Positions 44,986 to 56,942 of a stretch of 64,000 bases of DNA are shown piece after piece; the stretch's first letter is position 1, and every line of letters begins with the position of its first letter. The position numbers and the translations under genes are program-made. Under the pieces are notes generated by a model. The model saw nothing but the letters and a program-made list of their open reading frames with translations. It was not told the DNA's origin and made no database searches. Where the stretch lies: assembly GCF_000002235.5 (NCBI RefSeq), contig NW_022145609.1:32713301-32777300 (forward strand), written 5' to 3'. Origin of the DNA: Strongylocentrotus purpuratus (lineage: Eukaryota > Echinodermata > Echinoidea > Camarodonta > Strongylocentrotidae).

Positions 44986-45666
44986 AACGAATCCACATTC
45001 AAAAAAGTGTCACACTTCAACCGTTGAGTTTGTTTCTATTCAGAATTAAAGAAATTATAAATTGGGTTTTTACGAGTCTGCATTTGGTAACGTTTAGTTC
45101 AGTTTTAAGACTACTGTATCTTAGATTGTATTAATCATAAAGTTTATCCATTGAATGAGGGATTTAATTATTTCCCCTGTGATTTATTTTACCCTTTTCC
45201 GAGAAATAAATGAAAAAATGGATTATTTGTTTAATTATAGAGATACAGTTTATACCTTCTCAGAACTATATTGATCAATCTCTACGACTCTTTAAAGCAA
45301 TCAATAAAGTTGGGAGTGAAAATAAATTGTTTTTATCAAGAGTAGACCATATTATCAGATTGATTTCTTGAAAAAAGGAGAGTAAAACTATTATTCTAAC
45401 TTTACGGGCAATATTGTGCAAAGAACATCCATTGAGAAACAAGTTCCATTAAACTTGAGTCTTCTCAATCAAGAACTTTACAGACAACTTTCATCACTCC
45501 ATGGGGAGCATTTTAGAGAGGCGCTATTTTAAAGACGCTCACAATGCTGAGCACTGAAACAACAATGAATTTTGCATCCTACCGGGTACCCATTAAACAG
45601 ATAGGTGGAGAGTGGTGCATGTGGATTAAAAATAGATTTATTAATGTGACTTTTTTCATTTAACAG
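44986..45666 (+). other. last intron, no recognised element
   Basis: AT-rich; no kinase-like or other exon was found. It ends 'ttttttcatttaacag'. Confidence 0.6.
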
Positions 45667-45907
45667 AAGCAAAGTACAAGCGCGAACTGAAGAGAACAGA
45701 CCAGATCCTTACATGGATCTAAAACCCAGACCCGAGGCAGACAACACATACCAGGAGATCGCTATTACCTCATCGACTTCGTCCCAAAAAGCAAGAGAAA
45801 AAACTCTACAATCATCAGACCTGGATTATGAGAACCAGAATGTTGCGCAGTTTGCAAGCACAATAAAAGACGGTGCTGATTATGAATTTGTACTAACCCC
45901 AAATTAA
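45667..45907 (+). CDS. exon 16: short tyrosine-rich cytoplasmic tail with ITAM-like pair, stop
   Basis: 241 bp, phase 2 in; acceptor 'tttaacag'; stop TAA at 45905-45907. It has about 80 residues. YMDL and YQEI are separated by nine residues (YMDLKPRPEADNTYQEI), fitting the ITAM spacing YxxL/I-x(6-12)-YxxL/I. Downstream, YENQ fits the Grb2-SH2 preference pYxN, and YEFV is a further YxxV site. No kinase, death or Toll/IL-1 domain. The tail suggests signalling through recruited SH2 proteins. This is inference; phosphorylation is not shown by sequence. Confidence 0.85.
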
Positions 45908-46896
45908 GACAACTGGAAGCTTTATAAAAACTCAAATGTGCTTCTCAGTAATTGTTTGTCTCTTGATTTTCAATTACAGAGAACAATATCAATTGATTAA
46001 TTGAGTAATTCTGTTTCGAAGGCAATACAAAATCTCTCAAAATGTCTTAATTAAATGCTAAACATTGGCAAAATTAACAGGGAAAAGGGCATTACTTTTC
46101 GTCAAAGAATTTAGAAAAGATATGAAGAATTTGTTGTATCAAACAAATACAGCTCTACTCTTAGTACTGTGAATGCACTGCTTTGATAGGAATATTGTAA
46201 TCAAACGCTGCAATACAAAGGAAAAACTGTAAATGAACCAAAAGAAAGTGCAAATATTTTCATGACATTTTGTCAACATTGGAGAAAACCTTATTGAGTC
46301 CATTCCTGACTCTAATCAGTCATTCTCTGATTATTAAAAAGGTAACTTTGTTCACAGTTTATTTTTCAAACCAGTAACTGTCACTGAAACGTTAAATATT
46401 GTTTAAAAAATGGCCTAGGGGAAACAGTTCAGGGTATGATAACATAAGTACACGTCTTTTAAAGGTACTATTTCCATTTGCAGGCCCCAAAAATGAAAAG
46501 ATTAAATTCCAACGGCATTTGAAAGATAATACTGATTTATAACTTCCCTAAAAAAAAAGGGGGTGGGGGCTTGAAAATGTCTTTAAGTGGGGGAAATAAC
46601 GACTTTTAGTTGTCGAATCGACTTAAGAGCTATAGAGTCAGTAAGTAATAGTCTGATTTTCAGACCATTGTAGCGGATTGTCGTACGTTTTATGCTGCGC
46701 AAAGATTCAATCAGTTAAATTTTTGCCATTACAAGTAGTGGGTTATTGATTGAGACAAATTATCATGTACCTCCTACAGCTCGTTTTAAGTATGTTATTA
46801 CCAAGAAGAAAAAGGGCTGGGCAGTCACTCAATAGCGTCTGACAGTGAAGTCTAGCAAGTAAACGGGTTTCCTTGCATAACTTGTGTATTAGGACC
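45908..46896 (+). other. probable 3' UTR and downstream flank
   Basis: No further open exon. Weak ATTAAA-type polyadenylation signals occur at about 46334 and 46501; no clear AATAAA just after the stop. The end of the transcript is undefined. Confidence 0.4.
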
Positions 46897-47100
46897 AGGG
46901 GCGTAAATCCGTACCGAGGGGTGGGGGGGGGGGATGATCGGCGATAGCCATCACTTACTAGCACGAGCACACGCGCGCCCACACTAATTTACGCAAGCGC
47001 GCGCGATCGCACACGCACAAACACACAACACACACACACACACGCACACGCGCACGCACACACACACGCACACACACACGCGCGCGCGCAAACGAACTCA
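46897..47100. repeat. fragment of the GGGGCGTAAATCC MITE plus CA/CG microsatellite
   Basis: 'aggggcgtaaatcc' at about 46900, with a G run, marks the same family end seen at 49160-49175 in reverse. 46970-47092 is a CA/CG alternating tract. Confidence 0.5.
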
Positions 47101-47780
47101 GTTTACCTCTCTCGCGGAAGCCTTGACGTTTCCTTTAATTATTAGAGAAAGCAGACGATTGGGTGTACTGTTCTCGACTCTTGATTCTCGTCTGAATTCA
47201 GTTTCCCATTCCCGCGCGAAGCGCGAAAAGATTAGACGTTTGATTTAATTATTATACGGAAAGAAGACGATTCGTCGCACCGTTTTCGACTCTTAATAAG
47301 CCTTATTTATCGTAATTCAGTTTCCCCCTCTCGCGCAAAGCGCGGAAGCCTTGACGTTTCCTTAAATTATTAGAGAAAGCAGACGATTGGGTGTATTGTT
47401 CTCGACTCTTAATTCTCACCTGAATTTAGTTTCCCCTTCCCGCGCAAAGCGCGAAAAGCTTAGACGTTTGATTTAATTATTATATACAGAAAGAAGACGA
47501 TTCCTTGCACCGTTTTCGACTCTTAATAAGCCCTATTTATCTGAATTAAATTCCCCCTCTCGAGCGAAGCGCGGAAGCCTTGACGTTTCCTTAAATTATT
47601 AGAGAAAGCAGACGATTGGGTATACTGTTCTCGACTCTTAATTCTCGTCTGAATTCTGTTTCCCCTTCCCGCGCAAAGCGCGAAAAGCTTAGACGTTTGA
47701 TTCAAATATTATAAAAAGAAGACGATTCGTTGCACCATTTTCGACTCTTATTAAGCCCTAATTATCTGAATTCAATTCAA
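47101..47780 (-). repeat. ~110-bp satellite in a 228-bp two-monomer higher-order array
   Basis: Two monomer types alternate: one with 'gaagccttgacgtttcc' (starts 47117, 47345, 47574; spacing 228 and 229) and one with 'gacgtttgattt' between. Palindromes of the CGCGCGAAGCGCG type recur. It is a free-standing array with no transposon ends recognised around it. Confidence 0.85.
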
Positions 47781-48182
47781 TTCATTCAATATAAACAACA
47801 AATTAATTCATTCATAGACCTACACAAACATCACATGCATTGCAGCCGTTAAATATCATCCCCTCGTCCCTTAAGTTTTAGGTGTGAACAAATGTCAACC
47901 ACCGAGTAGGACTTGGGCAATGCAACAGTTACCGTATTATTCATCACTCTCAATCAGATGCGTCCACAGTTTTCACACCTCTTAAAAAATGTTTCTGGAA
48001 TTCATATAATGATACATGTACTGTGTTTATTATTTAAATCTAATGAATTCTTTAATTTCATCAGCCGAATCCTTTCTCAAATATAAAAATAATAAGAATG
48101 TGTACAGGCTTACCTTGAAATAACTAAAGAGACAAACGGCCACTGTAAGTCTTGAACACGCCAGGTCTGGAACTTCAGTCTT
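47781..48182. other. no recognisable feature
   Basis: AT-rich intergenic sequence. Confidence 0.5.
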
Positions 48183-48814
48183 CATCTACCCACCCCCCCC
48201 CCCACACACACACTCCGGGGTCGGAGGGACCGCATGCGCGTTCCTAAAATCTCCAGGAAAGGGGTATTTTTTCGCGCGAGAAAATCCGGCCCGAGAATTG
48301 TAAAAAAAAAAAGGGGGTGTATTTGACTTTTCACTCGGAGATATCTTTAAAAAGGGGGTGGGTTTTTTTCTCTCTCTCTTTGGACTCCTGAGAAATGTAA
48401 AAAGGGGGTTATAAAATATCTTGAATATCATAGAAAAATTGATCGAATCCCGGTATCAAATTCCTGAAACTCCTGCTAGCTTTGAAAGCTCATTCAGGAA
48501 TATTTCATTTTGAAAAGTAAAAACATTGGCCCCCAGCCCCCAGTCCCCCTCGATCGACTAGAGCTCACCTGAAATTGGGGGGGGGGGGGGGGGGGTGGTA
48601 CATTTAGCAGTGTTCCGGATTTATTATTATTATTATTTTTTTTTGGGGGGGGGGTCTCCAAGGCAGGAAAAGCCAGCGAAAAGCCGGCGAAAGGGGGATT
48701 CAGAAATGTTGGTAGTCCTGAGATAGGGGGGGGGGGGTGCTTTCAAAGGGAGGGAACGAGCATACTCGTACCCTAAATAACACTGAGTGGGGGGGGGGGG
48801 AGCCGGGCATCTAC
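48183..48814. mobile_element. poly-C/poly-G-ended non-autonomous element, copy 2 (with TSDs)
   Basis: The element is about 48190-48807, flanked by CATCTAC (48183-48189 and 48808-48814). It shares the ends and most of the interior with 10851-11250 ('gtccggcccgagaat'-like, 'cctgagatagggg', 'gggaacgagcat'). It has about 200 bp of extra sequence in the middle (48420-48600). Confidence 0.75.
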
Positions 48815-49079
48815 TGTACATAATTGCACTTTTTTTAGCGCTGGCGCACTTTACGTCTAGGCTATAATAATACCTTGCAAAATAACGAAAAATTATTCTG
48901 AAGTTTATGAAGTGCTTGTTCGCGCACGTCGCGCAACTACTCTTTACGTGTAGGCTATACAGTTATACATACATTAAAAAAAACTAATTTCTCATGCATT
49001 ATGCTGAAAGTGAAACAATCACATTTTGTTTTCTTCTTTTTCTTCCTTTTTTTTTCTCTCTTTTTTTTGGTGTAATCTC
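48815..49079. other. no gene; short local repeat
   Basis: A 'tttacgtctaggctata' motif is repeated with one change about 95 bp apart (near 48850 and 48940). A T-rich tract follows. Confidence 0.45.
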
Positions 49080-49175
49080 AGGGGGAATGATTGTACAGGC
49101 CACCCCCCCTACTTCAAGCCAGGGGGGGGGGGGATGCAGCCCCCCCCCCCATCCCCCGGGATTTACGCCCCTGAT
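49080..49175 (-). mobile_element. GGGGCGTAAATCCC MITE, short copy
   Basis: The reverse complement starts AGGGGCGTAAATCCCGGGG and continues with poly-G and 'tggcctgtacaatcat', the same order as 2200-2290. About 95 bp remain. Confidence 0.5.
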
Positions 49176-49371
49176 TAGGACACTGCAATTCATGCTAACG
49201 TTTAAATTTCACAGATAGGACATACATGACATATTCATAATTCCTGCAAAATTCTATAGAATTTGATGTTGGCTGCAAAGGGGACATAGTATCTTTACAG
49301 TCTGTAATCAATTTTTTACTCGTACCTTTAACACATTTGTGTAATCTGATATGATAAAATAGTCCATTATG

Positions 49372-50650
49372 TTGATGTAAATAATCATACGATATATGTT
49401 TTTATGGATTTTTCGAAAGCTTTCGTTTCTATACCCCATGATATATTATTACCGGTAGTTAAATTACATTTTTACGGTGTAAGAGGTTGACCTCACAAAT
49501 GGGTTCAAAGTTATCTTGACGAAAGGAAGCAATTTACATCTGTAAATTCTCATTGTTCTTTTTTTAATCAAATATATCATATGGCGTCCCTCAGGACTCT
49601 ATTTTGGGGCCTCTGCTAGTTTTGATATACATCAATGATATTGTAAACTGTTCCACTTTCTGTAAATTGACACTTTTTGCAGACGATGCGACTATTCTTG
49701 CCTCAGACAATGTATCTATTTCTATCAACAATAGATTAATTGAACAGTGTAGAGTTTTTAATTACCTTGGAGTACTTTTCGATGAAAACCTATCTTGGAC
49801 TTTTCATATTAATTATATTACAAAAAAGGTTTCTCAGAGCGTCGGTATTATCATTCACTTAAGATTTGTTATCCCACTCCGTATCTTGTTCATGTTATAT
49901 AATGCATTTATTTTGCAATATATTATGTATTGCAATTCTGTTTGAGTGACAAAACATCCCTCTAAGTTACTCAACTTACATAGACTTAAAAAAGGGCATT
50001 ACGACTCTTTCAATAGCTCCCTTATAACCTTTATTTAGAAGATTCAATACTTTACATATTTATGATATTAATCAATTGCAAATTGTGTCATTGATGCAAC
50101 GATTTTTCTCAAACTCACTACCTCCAAACCTTATGCTCCTATTTAGTCTCAACAATGTGGTCCGTACCCACTATACTGATAAATTCCATCATTGGAATGC
50201 TTCGTCCAATATACTGACCGATTCTCTCCGTTATGTTGGTCCATAAATGTGGAATTCCCTACCTCCATTTTTACAGTCTGTCAGATGTAATAATCCATTC
50301 AAAAGACTTTACAAGAAACATCTTCTCTTTCCTTATAATGTATAATTTATTTTAAGACCACACCTCTAATCCTAATACTCCCCCTTTTTTTTCTTCCTTT
50401 TTGTCTCTTCCTCCAAGCCTATGTTATTATTTCTTTTGCGCCTGGTGCATTCAATTGTCAAGCCTTACTGGCTTTTACGGATGCACCATTTTCCATTTGT
50501 ACTATGGTTTAAACCTTTATATTTTCTATATATTTTGAATGCTGTTAATATGTCAATTTATATGTAATTTTGATATTGTTACATGTTATGAAATTCCATA
50601 TTTTATCTTTGTATATATTGTCAAGATGATGGAAATAAATTTCACCTCAA
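49372..50650 (+). mobile_element. decayed Jockey/CR1-type LINE fragment
   Basis: It begins in RT (YVFMDFSKAF, then IPHDIL), continues with GPLLVLIYINDIV, LTLFADDATILASD (FADD intact) and a C-terminal block with FNYLGVLFDENLSW (49770-49800). It has internal loss between FADD and that block, and several stops after 49945. The 3' end near 50630-50650 is 'gatgatggaaataaattt'. The clade is uncertain within the Jockey/CR1 group. Confidence 0.65.
49604..49945 (+). pseudogene. LINE reverse transcriptase fragment
   Basis: 113 residues open, with GPLLVLIYINDI, FADDATI and the FNYLGVLFDENLSW block. Shortened relative to a full RT by an internal deletion. Part of 49372-50650. Confidence 0.7.
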
Positions 50651-51437
50651 TTTTCAAGTGAATTGTGGATAAAATCTTGTTTACCATGCCGCAGGACCTA
50701 GTTATACATAATCAAACGTCAATGTATTAAATACGGTACATATATTGCTTTGCATTTGTTTACATGTAGTAGTGTTGTGTTCGTGTGTATGTTTGTGGGG
50801 GATCTTCCGGGGTTAGTGTGTACTTGTCATTGACCGAGGGGCGGTGTAGTTGTCGGAGGTACATTTTCCTACGGTTGGCGTCCGGAGGGGGGGGGGGGCA
50901 GGTGTTAAGTTGTAGTTGTCCTTGTAGATAAACTTTATTCGACCCCAAATATGTATGGAACATATTGTTCTTATACTGTGAATATGGATGATGTTATACC
51001 GGGAGCTTAAAACAATTCTACATTTTCTTTATCAATCATGTTCAATGTATAATTTATATACATCATCCCGTATCATAATCATTAACTCTTTAAGGCGATT
51101 GTTTGAACACATTGTTGCTTTTAATACAGGCATGCAAACATTTTTTTTGATCAATCATGTATCATTTATATAAATAACCATATTACTGTTTAATTCTTGA
51201 ACCGATGAGCGGCATATTAATACAACAAATACTACAATTAGCACCAAATTGAGATTAATTACTGATAAAAAGGAATTTGAAATTTGCTTAAATATTTTCA
51301 TTATGTCATAATAGTAATTTAAACAAACAGTCAACGTACATCAATTTTATATTATAATTCTGTATGTTATGTATATTTAAACCTGTTATGATATTTTAAT
51401 TTATGTTTATAAGATATATTTCGAACATGAGTTGTGT
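50651..51437. other. no recognisable gene
   Basis: AT-rich, with a G run at about 50885-50900. No element ends recognised. Confidence 0.5.
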
Positions 51438-52187
51438 TTAACCCTAAAAAGGCCGGGCTATTTGAGGTCTTAGTACGGCCGGGGGGGGGGGGGGCATTAT
51501 GGCCCCCCTTAAGATCTCAGCCGCGAAAGTTTGCACACATGTCAAGTGAAGTGTAAAAAATAATATGATAATTTTTTGAAAAATTCACTCATCTGCATAT
51601 ATATATGGTAATTTATGCAAATAAAGTCATAAAAATCACATTTTTACCCATAAATCATCTATTATTCATATTCAAGCATTCTTTTCACTACATATATTCA
51701 TTAGACCACTCTAAATAATAATACGACAAAAAAAATTGGAAGAGCCATCTTATTCCTTATGTTATGCCTTGTTTTGATAATTTCTTATGTATTTCATTGT
51801 TTTATTAACTTATGTATTTCATTGTTTTGTTTTTTTAATTTTATTTCTTACTAAATTTCAACTATTTTGACTCCCAAAACAACCACCTAAACTTGAAACA
51901 AGACCCAATAACCCATGTTTGATCTGTTTTTAAGAAAAATGACTTTTCCATATGTTTTGTACACAAATTACGAAAATGAGCGATTTTCGGGCTGACATGT
52001 AAAGACAAAAGTTCATGTGACCTTATAACCGTAGGTCCGATTTTCAAAAAAATTCTTTTGAAAGTTGCGCAAGACTCGAAAGAAAAAAAATCAGTGAGCG
52101 GCGGGGCGCCATTCATATGCGTTCCCGAGCAATCGGAAAAATCGTGGAGGGGGGCCATAATGCCCCCCCCGGCCTTATTAGGGTTAA
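51438..52187. mobile_element. piggyBac-like MITE with TTAA target duplication
   Basis: TTAA is at 51438-51441 and 52184-52187. The element (51442-52183) starts CCCTAAAAAGGCCGGGC and ends CCGGCCTTATTAGGG, and the inverted repeat continues inward as 'gggggcattatggccccc'. TTAA with CCCT ends is the piggyBac pattern. No transposase; interior AT-rich. Confidence 0.75.
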
Positions 52188-53806
52188 TTCTGCCTTCAAC
52201 ATTGAGCATAAACGCACCCTTAGTAACCATTAATGTATTTTTCGTGTAAATAAACTTCCTCATTCCAGTTGCACTGTTCAATACGTGACTTATCTTCCTA
52301 AATAAACCCATTTGTACTATTGTTAATCTTTCAATGCAAAGATGAGTTTAAGGGGAGGTGTGTTTCAAAATCCCCTTTTGTCACCTTACCGTTCGATTTC
52401 GAAATGCACTATTGAAATTGGCAAGTTATAGTGCGACCGGTTGCAATTTTCCACTTATTCATATTTGTACTTGCTTAGCCAAATAATACATACAATAGGG
52501 CCTGATCCCATGTGAAAGACATGATTTGCAGTCTAAATAATGTACATAGTACATGGTGTGGTCCAGAACGTTTATCCTACACCTAACCTTCTTTGAAATG
52601 CCCCCCTATTAAAATCAAGAGACATCAAGATAATACAATAATTGGATTCAAAATTAATGATAGGCTGGTATATCACTCCCCTCCTAATAAAATCCCTAAA
52701 ATATAATTTGACACAATAATTAGACATTTACAAGTATTATTTTCTTCAGAAAACCAATATACATCATCAGCGAAAATATAGTAGCATGAATGAGTCCAGA
52801 GCAGTGTTTTTATTAAGAGTTGTGATTAATCCTGTTCAATCCAAGGTCCTCCACTTAATCGGATACCTACAGTGACATATGTATGGGGCAAGAGCATGCG
52901 TATACATGCGCCCCAATGAGCAATGTAAAATGGATTAGAAATAGAAACATTTCTAAGCTCGGTCGCGACTCGTATAATTATGTCGCACCGGATCTCGTAA
53001 TTTTGTGCTCCAGGGGGAAAATAGCGTTATCAAATGGTTCCAAATTCGACTTCGAAATATAATTCCCATTGCTTTAATCCATTTCGAAAGTGGGATTCAA
53101 CTTTTTTTAATAAATTCAACTTTCAACCTTTTAAAAAACTTCACCTTTTGAAGAAAAGGAATAGAAAACCACTTATCTACGTTCAAGAAGCGAAACTCTA
53201 CATATGCCTAATACTCGATCGCTAAGCTCCCTTGAGACTTCCCTAAGCCGGTCGCTTTGCTCTCTCGCTTGTTCGGTTAAGTAAATCTAGTTTGGCAGTG
53301 GGAGAAGGAGGGGGGGGGGGGGGCTGTCGTAGTATCATTGATTGCTCTGGTCGCCATAATCCATTTGTACGCCACTGTTTATACGGAGTGGTCAATTTCT
53401 TTCAAGGTAAAGTTGATTTGGTCAAGAAGCAGTATTAGGCTCCTCAGTTTAGATCAATCGCAACTTTAAACGACGGCGCCCAGAATACAAAAGATATGTG
53501 TGGTTTAAACGCAGTTCCAAACTGGGAATACTTGACGGTTTGGGGTCAGAATGTCATCCTTCCCCTGTTGTGTTTTCTTTAAACAAAAAGGCTTTGCTGA
53601 TACGCAATGATAGAATCCTCTGCTGCTATTACTGGGCTCCGTCTGATAAAGAGTTGATACCAATCGCAACAATGTACATACGAGATAGGGATGCAAACTT
53701 GCGATATATTACATGACTTATAATTGATCTTGGTCAATCGCAACTCTTTATAAGACAGGGCCACGGTCTACAATGTCTCTGCTACCTTCACTTTATTTTG
53801 ATATCT
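52188..53806. other. no recognisable gene
   Basis: Intergenic. A G run lies at about 53310-53325 between 'cagtgggag' and 'cgccactg', possibly a very short hAT-like remnant (53292-53378). 'caatcgcaac' recurs near 53455, 53660 and 53735. Confidence 0.45.
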
Positions 53807-54090
53807 GGGGGCGTTTCACAAAGATCCTAAGTCGAACTTAACTCTTAGTTGGACTTAAACATTATGAACAGCCATTTGTAGCCTTGAAAAGTATTTATTC
53901 AAAAACAAAGATTGAAGTAGGGCTATTTTGGATTTTTTATTAATTCCATATTAAGAACGTGAAATCCCTTGATAATGGATTTGAATCAACATTTTTTACA
54001 AAAAACTTTTAAGATGCTCTCGGCTTTCCACAATCGTTAAGTCCAACTTAGAGACAATTTTAACTAGGATCTTCGTGAAACACTCCCAAG
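53807..54090. mobile_element. MITE with GGGNGTTTCACNAAGATCCT ends
   Basis: The left end 'gggggcgtttcacaaagatc' and right end 'gatcttcgtgaaacactccc' are inverted, and the inner 'aagtcgaacttaactc' is partly inverted too. The length of ~285 bp is typical of MITEs. No clear target duplication. Confidence 0.65.
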
Positions 54091-54770
54091 GTCATTTAGG
54101 AGCTTATCGTAGGCAGTTTTAAGGGAGATCTCATTTGAAATAGTTTATTTTTTTTTTTAAGGAGGGAGCCTTTTGATTCCTTTTTCCTCTTTTACCTTCT
54201 TTTTACCTTTTTTTTTTCTTCCATCCCTCGTCCCGTTTTTAGGCTGCCAAAATTGTGTTGGTGGGGGGGGGGGGGGGGCGGGGGCGATGGGTTTCTGATT
54301 TGGCCTCCAATTGAATCCACCGCTGTTTTCTTTTTTCTTCCGATGATCATGATCATGAATATCAATCTTAGTTTTGAGCCGACCTTAAAAACTGTCATTG
54401 GGCAAAAACGCCTGTTGGATACTCAGTGATGTGATGTGGAAAAGCACCAAGCAAAAACGAATAAAACAAAACTAAACTGCTGTGTGAAATTACATAGGTA
54501 CATACCTGCTTTTAAAACGGTCACAAATAAATTATTATAAACGGCGTACAGAGGTCAACCATTTAAACTGTTAAGATCTTTAGCAAAAATTTCATTATTT
54601 ACTCACATATTTCTGTTTGCAATATCCTTTCCTCCCCCTTTGTTCTTTCCCTATATTTAATCAATATCATGAATGAATTACTCGGATATTTTAGGATGCA
54701 TAAAATGTGGACAAATGGTCAGGTCAAACGAGTCTAGGGGCGCTTGTTATTGGTACGCCTAAGTCAGAGA
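54091..54770. other. no gene; homopolymer-rich intergenic
   Basis: T runs near 54150 and 54210, and a G run at about 54263-54279. Nothing coding. Confidence 0.5.
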
Positions 54771-55536
54771 ATAAAGGCGTGTTCAAATGTGGCACGGTAA
54801 ACCGCCGCAGAAACACAGCCGAAGTTTTCTTTGACGTGTAAATAGCGAGCTTTAGATTCTGACACCGAACGACCTCTATTACGAGTGAGGTCATTTTGAG
54901 GAATTGCGCATGCGCAATCTGTTTCTAGCAGGTGAATTGACACAACGGGAATCGGCCTATCTTGAGGTGATCACAACGACTACGAGCTGGAGACAAATGC
55001 CGAAGCCAGCCATGCAGACTACAGTATTTTGTGAGACTATAATTCGAGAAGATATGTGACTGCAATGAAAACAACAAATATCTATGAATTTGATCATTCA
55101 CGTTTCTTCAACCTATTTAATTTCACTATTTTGACGAAATTAGGAAGTTTTCTGCACAGCTGACGTTCGAACAGCTGTACAGACGTACCGATATTTACAA
55201 TCCGATATCGATATGACGTAACATAGAAAATCCGTCGCGCGAGACAAATGAATATCACTGCGCATGCGTTTAAACATTGGCACCGCGAGGCCCAACGAGG
55301 ATTCAACGACGAGCATATAACAATGACGTCACTCGTAGTCGAGGTCGTTCGGTGTCAGAATCTAAAGCTCGCTAATGAATGGTAACTGCGTGCAACAAAG
55401 GACTTGAACGTACTGAGCTCTGTACTTTATGCATTTAAACATATTTGGTTTTGAGATAGAGAAATACACGTTACGTCATAAACAAAAACAACAACAACTT
55501 ACTGCGTACTTGCCGTGTCACATCTGAATGAGCCTA
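54771..55536. mobile_element. terminal-inverted-repeat element with promoter-like motifs
   Basis: Outer ends 'gtggcacggtaa' and 'ttgccgtgtcac' are similar in inversion. An inner perfect inverted pair is at 54846-54878 and 55341-55373 (core 'attctgacaccgaacgacc'). Beside the inner arms are NRF1-like TGCGCATGCGCAA (about 54905), 'ctgcgcatgcg' (55258) and a cAMP-response-like TGACGTCA (about 55324). No transposase. Confidence 0.6.
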
Positions 55537-55537
55537 A

Positions 55538-56672
55538 AGCCCCCATCACACCAAACTAGTTCTTACTACGTTCTCGAAAATTTTGCCAAACGGGCTCAAA
55601 CTGTGTGCGAACGGAGTTGAACGTAATAGCAACTGTTTGCGACCTGTTTAAGGACTTTATGGAAGGGCTCGGACTGGACTAATGTCTCTAATACGATCCT
55701 ATTTCGTTCATTAACGGTCCACAATACGTCCAACTCGTCTGTACCCGTCCACAGTCAGTTCATATCAAGTTCAGATCGGATAAATTTGATATTTCCAAGC
55801 AGTCCAAACCATTTTTATAGTTCGGAACTTGTTCTAACTAGTTTATAACCCAACCACCCCGTTCAAAGACAGTTCAACTCGTCCTCATCTTGTTCTTAGT
55901 GCGTTTGAACGCGCTTGTATTGTGCTTTGCAATCCCGTCTTGGTTTGAGGGCTAAACGAACCCAGCGCGTTCTTCCTCATTGATGCTCGACAACATCACG
56001 TGGTAACACGTTCCTAGTAGGATCGAAGTACGGCAATTCCGTTTATAGTACGGCAATTCCGTTCGTTATACGTCCATCTCGTTTTAAGTACGTTGTCACT
56101 CCGTCCAATTGCAAGACGGGGAGAATTTTGAACAGAACGTAGTGAGAACTAGTTTGGTGTGATAGGTGCTTGACTTGACCGTCTTGATCTGCGAAGCCGA
56201 AAGCGTTTAAGTTGAACGGGAATGAGGAATCGCGAGAACGCTCTAAGTTTTTATAACTCCCGAGTCAGGACGTCATGATTGCACACGCTCTAGGAGCACG
56301 TTCGAAAGCACTCACAACGAGATGAGGAAGAGTTGAACTGCCTCTGAACGGGGTGGTCGGGTTAAAAACTAGTTAGAACAAGTGGCGAACTAGTTAGAAT
56401 GGGTTTGGACGTATCGGGAACGAGGTAGAACTAGTTAATAATGGGTTTAAACTGACTACGGACTGGCTTGGACTGCCTTATCTACCCGATCTGAACTTAA
56501 TATGAACTGGCTGTGGACGGGGAACAAACGAGATGGACGTAATGAGGAATGTTTACGAACGAACTTTGATCGTATTATAGACATTGTTTACATATTCTGC
56601 CCCGACCACAACCCGTTTTAAGATTTTCTAGGACGGTTCCAGAACGTAGTGAGAACTAGTTTGGTGTAATGG
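55538..56672. mobile_element. 1.1-kb foldback element with TAA duplication (Harbinger-like)
   Basis: The left end AGCCCCCATCACACCAAAC and right end GTTTGGTGTAATGGGGGCT are inverted. TAA flanks both sides. Inversion extends across both arms, for example 'cgtccacagtcagttcatat' against 'atatgaactggctgtggacg'. An internal copy of the end ('actagtttggtgtgat') sits near 56148-56165, at the centre. No ORF. Confidence 0.65.
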
Positions 56673-56894
56673 GGGCTTAAACTCGTCAAATACAAAATGC
56701 GAAAGGACGGAGGCAGAGTGGGTGGAACGAAAGATAGAGAGGGAGAGAGAGAGAGAGCGGAAGGAAAATAGGAGGAGGAGGAACAGGAGAGAAAGAGAGA
56801 GAGAGAGAAAAAGAAAGAGGGGGTTGGAAACCGAGGAACTGAGAGTAAAAATGTGGTGGAGAAGGAAGAGGAAGAGGAAGAGGAGGAGGTGTTC

Positions 56895-56942
<48 letters not shown>

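Larger units (their letters stand above)
15855..45907 (+). other. gene locus: Tie-like Ig/EGF/FN3 transmembrane receptor, no kinase
   Basis: Sixteen exons were read from acceptor/donor sites and phase. They total about 3.49 kb, or roughly 1160 residues, without the missing first exon. The order is Ig-Ig-EGFx3, Ig-Ig-EGFx4, FN3x3, one transmembrane helix, cytoplasmic tail. All introns are phase 1 except the last (phase 2), so each extracellular exon is a symmetric, shufflable module. The vertebrate angiopoietin receptors (TEK/TIE1) have Ig, three EGF, Ig and three FN3 domains before the membrane; exon 18811-18963 matches the second TEK EGF unit closely in spacing and in its FCL-DP-GCSCA-GW-GLQC pattern. 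No kinase exon was found before the stop or downstream to 64 kb. An alternative is two adjacent genes (exons 1-5 and 6-16), but no stop, membrane exon or end signal was seen between them. The ligand is unknown. Confidence 0.75.

Noticed and set aside
55538-56672. Long terminal repeats of a retroelement
   Set aside because: The two halves are inverted, not direct, repeats, and no coding region lies between them.
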